A DNA stretch of 44,900 nt from Syntrophaceae bacterium UBA6112 (GCA_002423465.1 DIWG01000058.1:1-44900), one strand, 5' to 3'; positions 7,592 to 16,090 are shown, counted from the stretch's first letter. Notes: a model not told the origin generated them from the letters alone. Numbers and translations: made by a program.

Positions 7592-8584
7592 ATGAAAGAA
7601 AAGTTCATTGCAGTCATCGTCGCCGTGATCTTCTCCGTAGCGCTGGCCGGCAGCGCCGTGGCGGAAGAGATCAATGCCTACATGGGCACCTCTCCGGACA
7701 ACAACGCCAAGATCGTCAAATTCATCAAAGACAAAACGGGCATCACCGTTAATCAGACCTTCCAGTCCTTCGGGGAAATCGAGGCCCGTGCAAAGGCCGA
7801 AGCCCCCAATTTCAACGCGGACATGATCATCGGCTGCGGATCGCCGCTGGCGTTCATGGCCAAGAAGAACGGCTGGTCCACTCCCTATGTTTCCCCGGGC
7901 TGGAAAGGTGTCGCGGAAGTGTTTATGGATTCAAAAGGGGATTGGTACAACATCGCCAACTTCTCGTTCGTCCTGGTCGGCAACAAGGACCGCCTGGCCA
8001 AGGCCGGCTATAAAATGCCGGAAAGCTGGAAGGATCTTCTGGATCCGAAGTGGAAAGGCGAGATCGTCATGCCCTCGCCTCTGAGTTCGGGGACCGCCAA
8101 CATGATGCGCTTCTCCTTCCTGGCCCTCTATGGGGATGCTGAAGGTTGGAAATTCATCGAGGCCCTTGACAAGAACATCCACCATTACACCCGAAGCGGC
8201 AACGCCCCGACCGATCTGGTCGGCCGCGGCGAATTCATGCTGGGCATCACCTCCGACGAGAACGTCAAGAAGCGTCTCAATGACGGCTATCCGCTCTTCT
8301 GGTCGATTCCCGCCGAAGGAACCGGCTATGACGGCACCTATGCCCTGATTTTCAAGGGAACGAAGAAGCTCGCCACTTGCAAAAAGATCATTGACGTTCT
8401 GGGCACCCCCGAATTCAGCACACTCATGGCCGAGATCGGCTATGTGACGCCCCGGCCGGCGCCGAACGCCCTCTACGGGAAGACCCTGCCCAAATACATC
8501 AAACTGGATCTGGGCAAAGCGGCGGAAGACAAACCGAAGAACAACGACATCTGGAAACAGAAGTTGAGAACCGATTTCAAATAA
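7592..8584 (+). CDS. ABC importer periplasmic binding protein (Fe3+/aminoethylphosphonate type)
   Basis: A 330-residue extracytoplasmic binding protein. A signal peptide covers residues 1-24, ending in a probable signal peptidase I site after SAVA; there is no lipobox. The mature part (EINAYMGTSPDN, NADMIIGCGSP, PESWKDLLDPKWKGEIVMPSP) is typical of the iron/thiamine/2-aminoethylphosphonate group of periplasmic proteins, whose sequence alone does not separate iron from phosphonate carriers. The iron-type tyrosine pair near the C-terminus is not evident, and PhnW next door favours an aminophosphonate. The ATG at 7592 is chosen over an upstream TTG because that TTG lies within the GGAGG ribosome site. 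It is the first gene of an operon with the permease and ATPase. Confidence 0.82.
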   Translation: MKEKFIAVIVAVIFSVALAGSAVAEEINAYMGTSPDNNAKIVKFIKDKTGITVNQTFQSFGEIEARAKAEAPNFNADMIIGCGSPLAFMAKKNGWSTPYVSPGWKGVAEVFMDSKGDWYNIANFSFVLVGNKDRLAKAGYKMPESWKDLLDPKWKGEIVMPSPLSSGTANMMRFSFLALYGDAEGWKFIEALDKNIHHYTRSGNAPTDLVGRGEFMLGITSDENVKKRLNDGYPLFWSIPAEGTGYDGTYALIFKGTKKLATCKKIIDVLGTPEFSTLMAEIGYVTPRPAPNALYGKTLPKYIKLDLGKAAEDKPKNNDIWKQKLRTDFK

Positions 8585-8607
8585 TCCTGTTCAATCTCTT
8601 GAGGGTA

Positions 8608-8635
8608 ACTACCCCGCTGCTTGCAGCGGGGTAGT
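8608..8635 (+). other. Intercistronic hairpin after the binding-protein gene
   Basis: A perfect 12-bp stem (ACTACCCCGCTG with CAGCGGGGTAGT) with a CTTG tetraloop sits between the binding-protein and permease genes. There is no T-run. Such stems usually protect the upstream mRNA, allowing more binding protein than permease. Confidence 0.7.
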
Positions 8636-8661
8636 GGTTTGATGTCACCGGGAGGAGAAAG

Positions 8662-10356
8662 ATGGCAGCAGCAGAGTTATCCGTCAAGTTACAATCCAGC
8701 AGCGGCAGCAAGGTAAAGGATTTTCTGAATGCAAACCTGATCAACATTCTGGCTGCATTTTTGTTCCTGCTGCTGGCCTTCTTTCTCCTCTACCCGATCA
8801 TCATGGTTCTCATCAAGAGCTTCCAGGGGCCGTCCGGCTTCACCCTGCAATATTACCAGGCCTTTTTCAGCAAGAATTATTATTATCAATCCCTCTACAA
8901 CACACTTCTCCTCGGGGTAATCAATACCGTGGTCTGTCTCGTGATCGGTTTCTGCCTCGCCTACATGACGACCCGGGGGCCCTGGATCCTTCGAAAACCG
9001 CTGAAGATTATCTCCCTCGTTCCGCTCATCGCCCCTCCGTATCTGTTTGCCCTGTCGCTCATCATCCTCTTCGGTCGCAACGGCCTCGTCACCAGGATGT
9101 TCGACCTCCACTGGGAGCTTTACGGCTTCAGCGGCGTCGTCATCTCTCAGACGCTGGCCTTCATCCCGCTTGCCTACATGATGATCGAAAGCACATTGAT
9201 GTCGCTGAACCCCAATCTGGAAGAGAGCGCCTATGACATGGGGGCGTCGGAGGCGACCATCCTCCGGACGATCACGATCCCGCTCCTGGCGCCGGGGCTG
9301 CTCAAGGCGGCGCTCCTGATCTTCGTCATGACAATCGCCGAGTTCGGCAACGCCGCCATCCTGGGCGGGCGAACCCCTTTCCTGGCGCCGGACACCTACA
9401 CGATGATCACCGGGGAGTCCGATTTCAATATGGGGAGCGTCCTCTCCGTCGTTCTGATCGCCCCCTGCATCCTGATCTTCTTCATTCACAATTATCTGCT
9501 GGAGGGAAAGAAATTTACCACAATCGGGGGCAAGCCGGTTGCCTCCGAACCGCGGAAGATCACCCCGCTGATCAAGGTTCCGTTCGTGATCATCACCACC
9601 GTCGCGGCAGGTGCGATCTTCGTCTGCTTCGCCGTGGTTTTCGTGGCATCCTTCTACAAGATCCTCGGAGTCACACACGACATCGTCCTGTCCAACTATC
9701 TGGATTTCACATCCAATCAGGCGATCTACAACAGCATCCGCGTGAGTTTCGTGGCGGCCATCATCGGCGCCGTGATCGGCGTTTTGCTGGCGTACGTGAT
9801 CGTGCGGGGGAAATTTTTCGGCCGCACGTTCATTGAAATGGTTTCCCTCTCCGGATTCGCCCTTCCCGGGACGGTCCTCGGCATCGGCTATCTGCTGGCC
9901 TTCAGCGCCCCGCCCCTGAAACTGACGGGCGGAATCATGATTCTGGCCTTGAACTGCGTCTTCCGTTTTCTGGCCGTCGGCGTGGAGGCGGGGATCAGCA
10001 AACTGCATCAGATCCATATCGAAATCGAGGAAGCTTCCGCGGACCTGGGCGCCAGCTTCCTGACCACCTTCCATAAGATCGTCCTGCCGATCATGTTTCC
10101 CGCCTTCATTGCGGGTTTCATCTACACCTTCATGACGGCGATCGTCTCCCTGAGCGCCGTCGTCTTCCTCGTCAGTCCGGGGTTCGATCTGGCCGCGGTC
10201 AAGATCTTCGATGCCGCCGTCTACGGTGAAATCGGCATCGCCTCCGCCACGACGATGAAACTGGTCCTGATCGTTATGATCTGCATGATGATCCTGAATT
10301 ATATCAGCAGCAAAACCAGACTGGGCAGCAGCATGAAAAAGACGGTGGCAGTATGA
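8662..10356 (+). CDS. ABC importer permease, fused two-domain type
   Basis: A 564-residue inner-membrane protein with about twelve helices, formed of two binding-protein-dependent permease domains in one chain, as in FbpB-type iron and PhnT/PhnV-like aminoethylphosphonate permeases. Each half carries an EAA loop for the ATPase: ESAYDMGASEATILRTI near residue 190 and EEASADLGASFLTTF near 455. EFGNAAILGGRT near 232 is also typical. The ATG follows GGAGG by six bases. Its stop overlaps the start of the ATPase gene (ATGA), so synthesis of the two is probably coupled. It should move the ligand delivered by the upstream binding protein into the cytoplasm. Confidence 0.85.
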   Translation: MAAAELSVKLQSSSGSKVKDFLNANLINILAAFLFLLLAFFLLYPIIMVLIKSFQGPSGFTLQYYQAFFSKNYYYQSLYNTLLLGVINTVVCLVIGFCLAYMTTRGPWILRKPLKIISLVPLIAPPYLFALSLIILFGRNGLVTRMFDLHWELYGFSGVVISQTLAFIPLAYMMIESTLMSLNPNLEESAYDMGASEATILRTITIPLLAPGLLKAALLIFVMTIAEFGNAAILGGRTPFLAPDTYTMITGESDFNMGSVLSVVLIAPCILIFFIHNYLLEGKKFTTIGGKPVASEPRKITPLIKVPFVIITTVAAGAIFVCFAVVFVASFYKILGVTHDIVLSNYLDFTSNQAIYNSIRVSFVAAIIGAVIGVLLAYVIVRGKFFGRTFIEMVSLSGFALPGTVLGIGYLLAFSAPPLKLTGGIMILALNCVFRFLAVGVEAGISKLHQIHIEIEEASADLGASFLTTFHKIVLPIMFPAFIAGFIYTFMTAIVSLSAVVFLVSPGFDLAAVKIFDAAVYGEIGIASATTMKLVLIVMICMMILNYISSKTRLGSSMKKTVAV

Positions 10357-11483
10357 CAACGAAAGGGGTCACTGAAGAGATGGACAGCAAAGAAAACGAA
10401 AAACCGATGTTGATCTTGAAGGACATCCACAAATTTTATGGAAGCAACGAGGTCCTCAAGGGCGTGTCGCTGGAGGTCCGAAGGGGAGAGCTGGTTACAT
10501 TTGTCGGACCCAGCGGCTGCGGCAAGACGACCCTTTTGAGACTGATCGGCGGCTTCACCGATATCAGCTCGGGGGACATCATCCTCGACGGCCAGCGGAT
10601 CAACGACCTGCCGCCCAATCTCCGGGACACGCGGATCTGTTTCCAGAATTACGCCCTGTTTCCCCACATGACGGTGGCGGAAAACGTCGGCTACGGTTTG
10701 AAGATCAACAAGTGGCCCAAGGATAAAATCGCTGCGCGGGTCCGTGAACTCCTTGAGATGGTCGAACTGGAGGCTTTCGGAGACCGGATGATCGACAAGC
10801 TCTCCGGCGGCCAGCAGCAGCGCGTCGCCTTCGCACGGGCGCTCAGCCTCGAGCCAAAGGTTTTGCTGCTCGACGAACCCCTCTCCAACCTCGATGCGAA
10901 CCTGAGACTCGTCATGCGCGAAGAGATCCGCAAGCTCCAGGAAAGGCTTCATATTACGACCGTGTTTGTGACCCATGACCAGTTCGAGGCGATGGCGATC
11001 TCCGACCGGCTGGTCGTCATGAAGGACGGCCTGATCGAGCAGGTCGGAACCCCGATCGAAATTTACGAACGGCCGGCAAACGAGTTTATCGCGGCATTCG
11101 TCGGTTATGTCAATTTCATGGACGGCCGGGTCGAATCGATCGATCCGGCAACGAAAAATACCGTCATCCGTACGGAATTCGGCAAACTGGAGATTGCGCT
11201 CGAACAGGACGATATCCAAACCGGCGATGATGTTCTCATGGTGATCCGCCCGGAGAGCGTTTCGCTGTCGATAGACTGCGGAAGCAATCGACAGAATGTT
11301 CTCTGCGGGACCTTGAAAACTTATATGTATGCGGGATCCATTGCGAAATGCACCGTTGGGATCGGTGCGAAAAAAATGATCGTCGACCAGTACAATCCAC
11401 GGGATGCACAGCAATTCCAAAATGCGGACAGGGTCGAGGTGGAGATCCCCCGGAGCGTGCATCTTCTGAAAAAGAAGATTTAA
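10353..11483 (+). CDS. ABC importer ATP-binding protein
   Basis: A 376-residue cytoplasmic ATPase of the PotA/FbpC/AEP-transporter type. Walker A GPSGCGKTT lies at residues 52-60, the Q-loop in CFQNYALFPHMT, signature LSGGQQQR near 150, Walker B VLLLDEP near 170-176 and the switch histidine in VTHDQFEAM. The C-terminal 130 residues form a TOBE-like domain (VMVIRPESVSL), often regulatory in this class. The start overlaps the permease stop by four bases; an in-frame ATG nine codons on is possible. A strong terminator 20 bases after the stop ends the importer operon. Confidence 0.87.
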   Translation: MTTKGVTEEMDSKENEKPMLILKDIHKFYGSNEVLKGVSLEVRRGELVTFVGPSGCGKTTLLRLIGGFTDISSGDIILDGQRINDLPPNLRDTRICFQNYALFPHMTVAENVGYGLKINKWPKDKIAARVRELLEMVELEAFGDRMIDKLSGGQQQRVAFARALSLEPKVLLLDEPLSNLDANLRLVMREEIRKLQERLHITTVFVTHDQFEAMAISDRLVVMKDGLIEQVGTPIEIYERPANEFIAAFVGYVNFMDGRVESIDPATKNTVIRTEFGKLEIALEQDDIQTGDDVLMVIRPESVSLSIDCGSNRQNVLCGTLKTYMYAGSIAKCTVGIGAKKMIVDQYNPRDAQQFQNADRVEVEIPRSVHLLKKKI

Positions 11484-11505
11484 ATCAGAATCCGAGATTC
11501 CGACA

Positions 11506-11540
11506 AAAAAGAGGCCGCCCTTCGGGGCCGGCCTCTTTTT
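11506..11540. terminator. Bidirectional terminator between importer operon and phnW
   Basis: An 11-bp stem AAAAAGAGGCC/GGCCTCTTTTT encloses an inner CCC-TTCG-GGG hairpin, with A and T tracts on the two sides. It serves the converging ATPase and phnW genes. Confidence 0.88.
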
Positions 11541-11579
11541 GTGATTGCCGTTGCCGCAATACTGTAGTGAAACGTGCGG

Positions 11580-12698
11580 CTAATCCTTCCAGAACATCGA
11601 GGCCTCGATGGATTGGACCAGGCGCTCCATGTCGGCGGGGTAAACGTCCCCGATGTTGCCGATCCTAAACGCGCTGGCCTTGGAAACTTTTCCCGGATAG
11701 ATCACGAATCCTTTGGCCTTCAGTTTGTCGTAGAAGGCCTTGAAGTCGTATTTCTTGCTTTCCGGGCTGTAGAAAGAGGTGATGAAGTGTCCCTGGAAGG
11801 CGTCCGGGAGCAGGGTGCGGAAGCCGAGCCGTCTCATGCCGTCCACCAGGGTCCGGTGGTTGGCCCTGTAACGTTCCGTCCGTTTGGCTATGCCGCCCTC
11901 CTCTTCCAGCTCCTTCAGGGCTTGGTAGAAAGCCCGGACGACATGGGTCGGTGAAGTGTAGCGCCACTTCCCCTTGTCGTTTTCCATCGTGTTCCACTGA
12001 TCGTAGAGATCCAGGGAAAGAGAACGGGACTGTCCCTTGCACTGCATCAGAAGATCCTTTTTGGCGATGATGAAACCGAACCCCGGGACCCCCTGGATGC
12101 ACTTGTTGGCGCTGCTGACAATGAAGTCGATGTCGAGCGCCTCGATGTCCATCGGGATGCCGCCGAAGCTGCTCATCGCATCCACGATGAAAATCTTGCC
12201 GTGCCGCTTCACGATCTTCCCGATTTCGGCGATGGGATTCAGCATGCCGGTGGTCGTTTCGGAGTGTACCACGGCGACATGGGTGATCGCTCTGTCTGCC
12301 TTCAAGGTCGCTTCCAGCTTCTCGAGGTCGGGCGGATCCAGCTCCCCGCTGTCGTTAAAGACCACCGGGATCTTCAGGGTCTTTGCGATCTGCACGATCC
12401 TGTCTCCATAGGCGCCGTTGGGGAGGACCAGCAGCTTGCCGTTTTCAGGAACGGCCGTGCTGATGATGGCTTCCACGGAAAAGGTGCCGCTGCCCTGCAT
12501 CAGGACGCAGGTATATCGATCCGTTTTGTCCGTCGCCAGCCGGACCAGCTTTTCCCGAACCTCCTGGACGATGGTTTTGTAATCGTCGTCCCAGGTGCAC
12601 CAGTCCCGGAGCATCGCGGCCTTTACGGTCTTTGTCGTCGATAAAGGGCCCGGCGTCAGCAGCAGATAGGGATTGTCGGGTAAATTCTTTGTGTCCAT
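11580..12698 (-). CDS. phnW: 2-aminoethylphosphonate--pyruvate transaminase
   Basis: PhnW moves the amino group of 2-aminoethylphosphonate to pyruvate, giving phosphonoacetaldehyde and alanine in the cytoplasm. The 372-residue length and the opening NPYLLLTPGPLSTT, DWCTWDDDY, GSGTFSVEA, VVHSETTTG, SANKCIQGVPGFGF (PLP lysine) and FRIGNIGDV are characteristic. The ATG at 12698 follows AAGGAGG by five bases; a GTG two codons earlier lies within that site and is rejected. The gene is read alone leftwards towards the shared terminator and has its own promoter with the block also found upstream of the importer. PhnW can run towards biosynthesis, but no phosphoenolpyruvate mutase is visible and an importer is. 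The next enzyme, such as phosphonoacetaldehyde hydrolase, is not in the window. Confidence 0.93.
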   Translation of the reverse strand: MDTKNLPDNPYLLLTPGPLSTTKTVKAAMLRDWCTWDDDYKTIVQEVREKLVRLATDKTDRYTCVLMQGSGTFSVEAIISTAVPENGKLLVLPNGAYGDRIVQIAKTLKIPVVFNDSGELDPPDLEKLEATLKADRAITHVAVVHSETTTGMLNPIAEIGKIVKRHGKIFIVDAMSSFGGIPMDIEALDIDFIVSSANKCIQGVPGFGFIIAKKDLLMQCKGQSRSLSLDLYDQWNTMENDKGKWRYTSPTHVVRAFYQALKELEEEGGIAKRTERYRANHRTLVDGMRRLGFRTLLPDAFQGHFITSFYSPESKKYDFKAFYDKLKAKGFVIYPGKVSKASAFRIGNIGDVYPADMERLVQSIEASMFWKD

Positions 12699-12772
12699 AA
12701 CCACCTCCTTGTCAAATCGGGGAATTCATTGCAAAGATCCAATAAAATCATTTTCATAGGAACCGTGCAGTC

Positions 12773-12822
12773 AATCTATACGTTTCGTAATATAAGTCAA
12801 ACGAATAATAATCATATAATAG
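12773..12822 (-). promoter_or_regulatory. Conserved regulatory/promoter block of phnW
   Basis: On the minus strand ATTATATGATTATTATT, CG, TTTGACT, 13 bases, then TATAGA lies about 77 bases before the phnW start. It matches the importer block at 7321-7369 in sequence and orientation. The gap 12699-12942 shows no gene; a CCCGG/CCGGG stem without T-tract follows the LysR stop near 12900. Confidence 0.7.
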
Positions 12823-12942
12823 ATAACAATTGGTTTCTAAATGGGTGGGGTGGGGGGATCTCGCAAGGCGATTTGTCTCAGCGTCTCAAGGTACTCCCGG
12901 TATCGGTCCGGGAAGAAGAAGCCTCAAAATGAATCAAATCCG

Positions 12943-13848
12943 TCAGTGGAGCCCCCGGCAGTATTCCTCGACCCATTGATCGACCATTTCGATCAGGCTC
13001 TGGAGGGGACGGGAGATGTACTTGTCCTTGTGATGGATCAGAAAGAATTTTCGCGTCATGGCCGGATCGGAGAGGGGAATCGCCTTGAGGTTTCCCATCC
13101 GGAGTTCCTTGCTGACGACCCGCCGGGTGATGACGGCAACACCCAACCCCTCTTCCACGGCGGTCTTGATCGCCTCGTTGTTGGAAAGCTCCAGCGGGAT
13201 GTAAACGCTGATGTTGTGTCTCCGGAGGTACTCTTCGATGCTTCGGCGGGGCGCCGATCCCTGTTCATGGACGATCAGGGGCTCTCCGGCAAGATCCTGG
13301 GGCTCGATGGACGATTTTGCCGCGAAGGGGTGTCCGGCGGGGACGATGATCTGGTAGCTGTCCTCCAGAATTTCCCGCGCGATGAGCTTCTTGTGGGGGA
13401 CGGCATAGGAGATGAAGCCGATGTCGTTGGCAAGCGTCGCGGTTTTCTCCACGATCAGTTCCGTCGGCAGGGTTTCCATCGATATCCGGACCTTGGGATT
13501 CACCCGGCTGAAACGGTCGATGATGAAGGGGAGATAGTAGGAACCGAAGCTCTCGCTGGAAAGGATCCGGATAAACCCCCGCTTGCGCTGCTGGAAATCC
13601 CGGAGGCTCTCCTCTGCCTGGTTCTCCATCTCGAAGATCGATTCGGCGATTCTGTAGAGGACCTCCCCCGCGTCTGTCAGGGCCATTTTCTTCCCGAAGC
13701 GGTTGAACAGCTTGATTTCGTAGTGCTCCTGGAGACGCTGGATGCCTTTGGTGATGGCGGGCTGGGTGATGTAGAGGGCCTCCGCGGCCGCGCTCAGGCT
13801 GCCGTGTTTTGCCGCGAGGTAGAAGATCTTCAGTTGGTTCAGGTTCAT
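12943..13848 (-). CDS. LysR-family transcriptional regulator
   Basis: A 301-residue LysR protein. The N-terminal winged helix-turn-helix (MNLNQLKIFYLAAKHGSL, ALYITQPAITKGIQRLQ) covers residues 1-60, followed by a co-inducer-binding domain (GFIRILSSESFGSYYLPFI, then EGLGVAVITRRVV). The gene lies between phnW, which it precedes on the same strand, and the divergent PhoU-like/PiT pair, so it is well placed to control the locus. The effector may be an aminophosphonate or phosphonoacetaldehyde; this is inferred from position. AAAGG lies only two bases before the ATG. An inverted repeat in the divergent promoter may be its autoregulatory site, whereas the phnW/importer block may be its activation site. 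Confidence 0.87.
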   Translation of the reverse strand: MNLNQLKIFYLAAKHGSLSAAAEALYITQPAITKGIQRLQEHYEIKLFNRFGKKMALTDAGEVLYRIAESIFEMENQAEESLRDFQQRKRGFIRILSSESFGSYYLPFIIDRFSRVNPKVRISMETLPTELIVEKTATLANDIGFISYAVPHKKLIAREILEDSYQIIVPAGHPFAAKSSIEPQDLAGEPLIVHEQGSAPRRSIEEYLRRHNISVYIPLELSNNEAIKTAVEEGLGVAVITRRVVSKELRMGNLKAIPLSDPAMTRKFFLIHHKDKYISRPLQSLIEMVDQWVEEYCRGLH

Positions 13849-13880
13849 AACCTTTGATTATCCATGGAGTGAAATGAATT

Positions 13881-13946
13881 ATCTTGACTTAATCTAAACC
13901 GATCTTTAAAAGTTTGTCAAGATTTGTATTGATTCAATATCAAGAT
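13881..13946. promoter_or_regulatory. Divergent LysR / phosphate-transport promoter region
   Basis: ATCTTGAC at 13881-13888 and GTCAAGAT at 13916-13923 form an inverted repeat, with a further ATCAAGAT at 13939-13946. Rightward, TTGACT (13884) and TAAAAG (13907) have a 17-base spacer; leftward, TTGACA (13915-13920) and TTAGAT also have 17. The two promoters overlap head to head, so a regulator here could control both directions. ATTGA-T-TCAAT at 13929-13939 is another dyad. Confidence 0.5.
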
Positions 13947-13963
13947 TGGAAGAGGAGCGGAAC

Positions 13964-14614
13964 ATGGCAGAGAGTATACTGAAGAAAAGAATCGGGATTG
14001 AAAAAGAGGTGGACGAATTTCTGGACAAGGTCAGTGAGGCGGGGTTGCTTTGCAAGAACGGGATGAATTCCTATCTGCAAGGGAATATGGATGCCTTCGC
14101 CCAGGCCCTGACGAGCATCCGCAATACGGAACACAAGGGGGACGCCCTGCGTCGCTCCATCGAACAGGATCTCTTCCGCAAAACCCTGATCCCGGAATCC
14201 CGGGGGGATGTCATGGAACTGCTCGAGGACATGGATGCTCTGCTGGACCGCTTTACAGGCTTGCTCTGGCAGTTCGAAATCGAGCGCCCGGACATCTGTA
14301 TCGAGTTTCATGAGGATTACAAGGAACTTCTGCTCTATTCCGTCGAGGCCGTCGAGGCTACTGTTCGCTCCTGCCGGTCCTTTTTCAAGGATATCAACGC
14401 CGTGGCCGATCATGTCCACAAGGTGATCTTCTGGGAGAAGGAATCGGACAAGGTCACGACCCGTCTCCAACGGGCGATTTTCGGACGGCAGGACCTCCGG
14501 CTGAGCCACAAGATGCATCTGCGCTTCTTTGCCAAACAGGTGGACCGGATCGCCGACGATGCCGAGGATGTCTCCGACCGCCTCAACATCTACGTCATCA
14601 AGCGCATGTTATAG
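13964..14614 (+). CDS. PhoU-like DUF47 (TIGR00153-type) phosphate transport accessory protein
   Basis: A 216-residue mostly helical cytoplasmic protein of the DUF47/PhoU-like group, with repeated acidic helices (IRNTEHKGDALRRSIEQDLF, then DAEDVSDRLNIYVIKRML at the end) expected to bind metal. Members are almost always encoded beside a PiT phosphate permease, as here, nine bases upstream, and are thought to modulate it. The ATG at 13964 follows AAGAGGAG; the TTG at 13946 is rejected because it overlaps the ribosome site. Read divergently from the LysR gene, the pair probably handles phosphate released from phosphonates. Confidence 0.87.
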   Translation: MAESILKKRIGIEKEVDEFLDKVSEAGLLCKNGMNSYLQGNMDAFAQALTSIRNTEHKGDALRRSIEQDLFRKTLIPESRGDVMELLEDMDALLDRFTGLLWQFEIERPDICIEFHEDYKELLLYSVEAVEATVRSCRSFFKDINAVADHVHKVIFWEKESDKVTTRLQRAIFGRQDLRLSHKMHLRFFAKQVDRIADDAEDVSDRLNIYVIKRML

Positions 14615-14623
14615 GAGGCCGCC

Positions 14624-16090
14624 ATGTTTGCCATTTTCCTGACCAGCGGCTTGTTCCTCGGATGGTCGCTTGGGGCCAACGATGCGGCCAACGTCTTCGG
14701 AACGGCCGTCGGCACACGGATGATCAGCTTCCGGAGGGCCGCGATCTTCAGCGGAATCTTCGTCATCCTCGGGGCCGTCGTCAGTGGGGCGGGCGCCGCC
14801 AGGACGCTGGGCGAGCTGGGCGCCGTGAACGCCATCGCCGGTGCCTTCGTCGTGGCGCTGGCCGCGGCCGTCACCGTTTACTGGCTAACGACTCTGGGTT
14901 ATCCCGTCTCCACCACGCAGGCCATCGTCGGGGCGATCATCGGCTGGGACCTCTTTTCCGGGGCGCTGATCGATTACGGCGCCCTCCAGAAGATCGTCCT
15001 GAGCTGGGTCATCAGCCCCATTCTGGCTGCGATCTTCTCCGCCCTGCTCTACAAACTGATCGCGTATTTTCTCCAACACGCGAGGATCCACATGTTCCGG
15101 CTTGACGCGCTGACCCGGGCGGGATTGCTGATCGCCGGCATCGCCGGCGCCTACGCGCTGGGCGCCAACAACATCTCCAACGTGGTCGGAATCTTCGTTC
15201 CCATTTCCCCATTTGCCGACATCTCTTTTATGGGGTGGTTCAAGCTGAACGCAGCGCAACAGCTCTTCCTGCTCGGTGGAATTGCCATCGCCGTCGGGAC
15301 CTTCACCTACGGCAAGAGGGTGATGCTGACCGTCGGGGCGGGGATCACGGAAATGTCGCCGGTGGCGGCCCTGGTGGCCGTTCTCGCCAACGCGGTCGTC
15401 CTGTTTCTCTTTGCGTCGGAGAGTCTGCAAGTTTTTTTGCTCGGTCACGGCCTGCCGGCACTTCCGCTGGTCCCCGTCTCCAGCTCCCAGGCGATCGTCG
15501 GATCGGTGATCGGGATCGGTTTGGTCAAAGGGGGGAGGGGAATCCGCTGGCGGATGCTCGGCGAGATTACCGGAGCCTGGGTCGCGACCCCGGTCGTTGC
15601 GATCCTGATCAGCTTCGTCTCCCTGTTTGTCCTCCAGAACGTCTTTCAGCAGAAGACCTACATTCCCGTCGAGTACCAATTGACGGCGGAGGCGGAGCAA
15701 CGGATCGCCGCGTCGGGGATCCAAACGGACCGTCTAACCGATCTTCGGGGGAAAATCTATTCCACGGCATCTCAGTTCCAGAAGGAACTTTCCCCGCGGG
15801 TGACCCTGAAACCCCGCGAGATGAACGTCGTCATGTCGGCAACGGAGATCGATCCGATTGCGCTGACGATTCAGGCGGTGAACCGGATGAACAACCCTTC
15901 CATTACGGCAGGTCAGAAGAGAGCCGTTCTGGGGCTTGTCGGCAAGGCCTTCACCCACCGCTGGCAGTTGGAAGTGGCGCTGGCCGAGAAGTCGCCGGAG
16001 TGGAAACCGACGCCGGGAGACAAAGAGCAAAACGAAAAAATAATGCTCGATCTGGACTATGTATGTCGTCTGATTCGCTCGACCCAGTAG
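14624..16090 (+). CDS. PiT-family inorganic phosphate permease
   Basis: A 488-residue inner-membrane protein. The duplicated PiT signatures are present: GANDAANVFGTAVGT near residue 18, GANNISN near 186, with PVSTTQAIVGAIIGW and PVSSSQAIVGSVIGIG in the two halves. PiT proteins carry metal-phosphate with protons or sodium and can work in either direction. After the last helix (near 350) comes a hydrophilic tail of about 130 residues (EQRIAASGIQTDRLTDLR and beyond), an extension that not all PiT proteins have. GGAGG precedes the ATG. In this locus either uptake or export of surplus phosphate is possible. Confidence 0.9.
   Translation: MFAIFLTSGLFLGWSLGANDAANVFGTAVGTRMISFRRAAIFSGIFVILGAVVSGAGAARTLGELGAVNAIAGAFVVALAAAVTVYWLTTLGYPVSTTQAIVGAIIGWDLFSGALIDYGALQKIVLSWVISPILAAIFSALLYKLIAYFLQHARIHMFRLDALTRAGLLIAGIAGAYALGANNISNVVGIFVPISPFADISFMGWFKLNAAQQLFLLGGIAIAVGTFTYGKRVMLTVGAGITEMSPVAALVAVLANAVVLFLFASESLQVFLLGHGLPALPLVPVSSSQAIVGSVIGIGLVKGGRGIRWRMLGEITGAWVATPVVAILISFVSLFVLQNVFQQKTYIPVEYQLTAEAEQRIAASGIQTDRLTDLRGKIYSTASQFQKELSPRVTLKPREMNVVMSATEIDPIALTIQAVNRMNNPSITAGQKRAVLGLVGKAFTHRWQLEVALAEKSPEWKPTPGDKEQNEKIMLDLDYVCRLIRSTQ

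Noticed and set aside
8689..10359. 556-codon open frame antisense to the importer permease
   Set aside because: Its translation is very rich in His, Asp, Arg and Gln without any domain, as expected for the mirror of a hydrophobic gene in GC-rich DNA.
7592..11483. Ferric iron importer (FbpABC)
   Set aside because: The fold alone would allow it, but the iron-type tyrosine pair is not evident and the regulon block links the operon to phnW. Not fully excluded.
3009..12698. Aminophosphonate biosynthesis cluster
   Set aside because: No phosphoenolpyruvate mutase or phosphonopyruvate decarboxylase is visible, and there is an importer sharing a promoter block with phnW.
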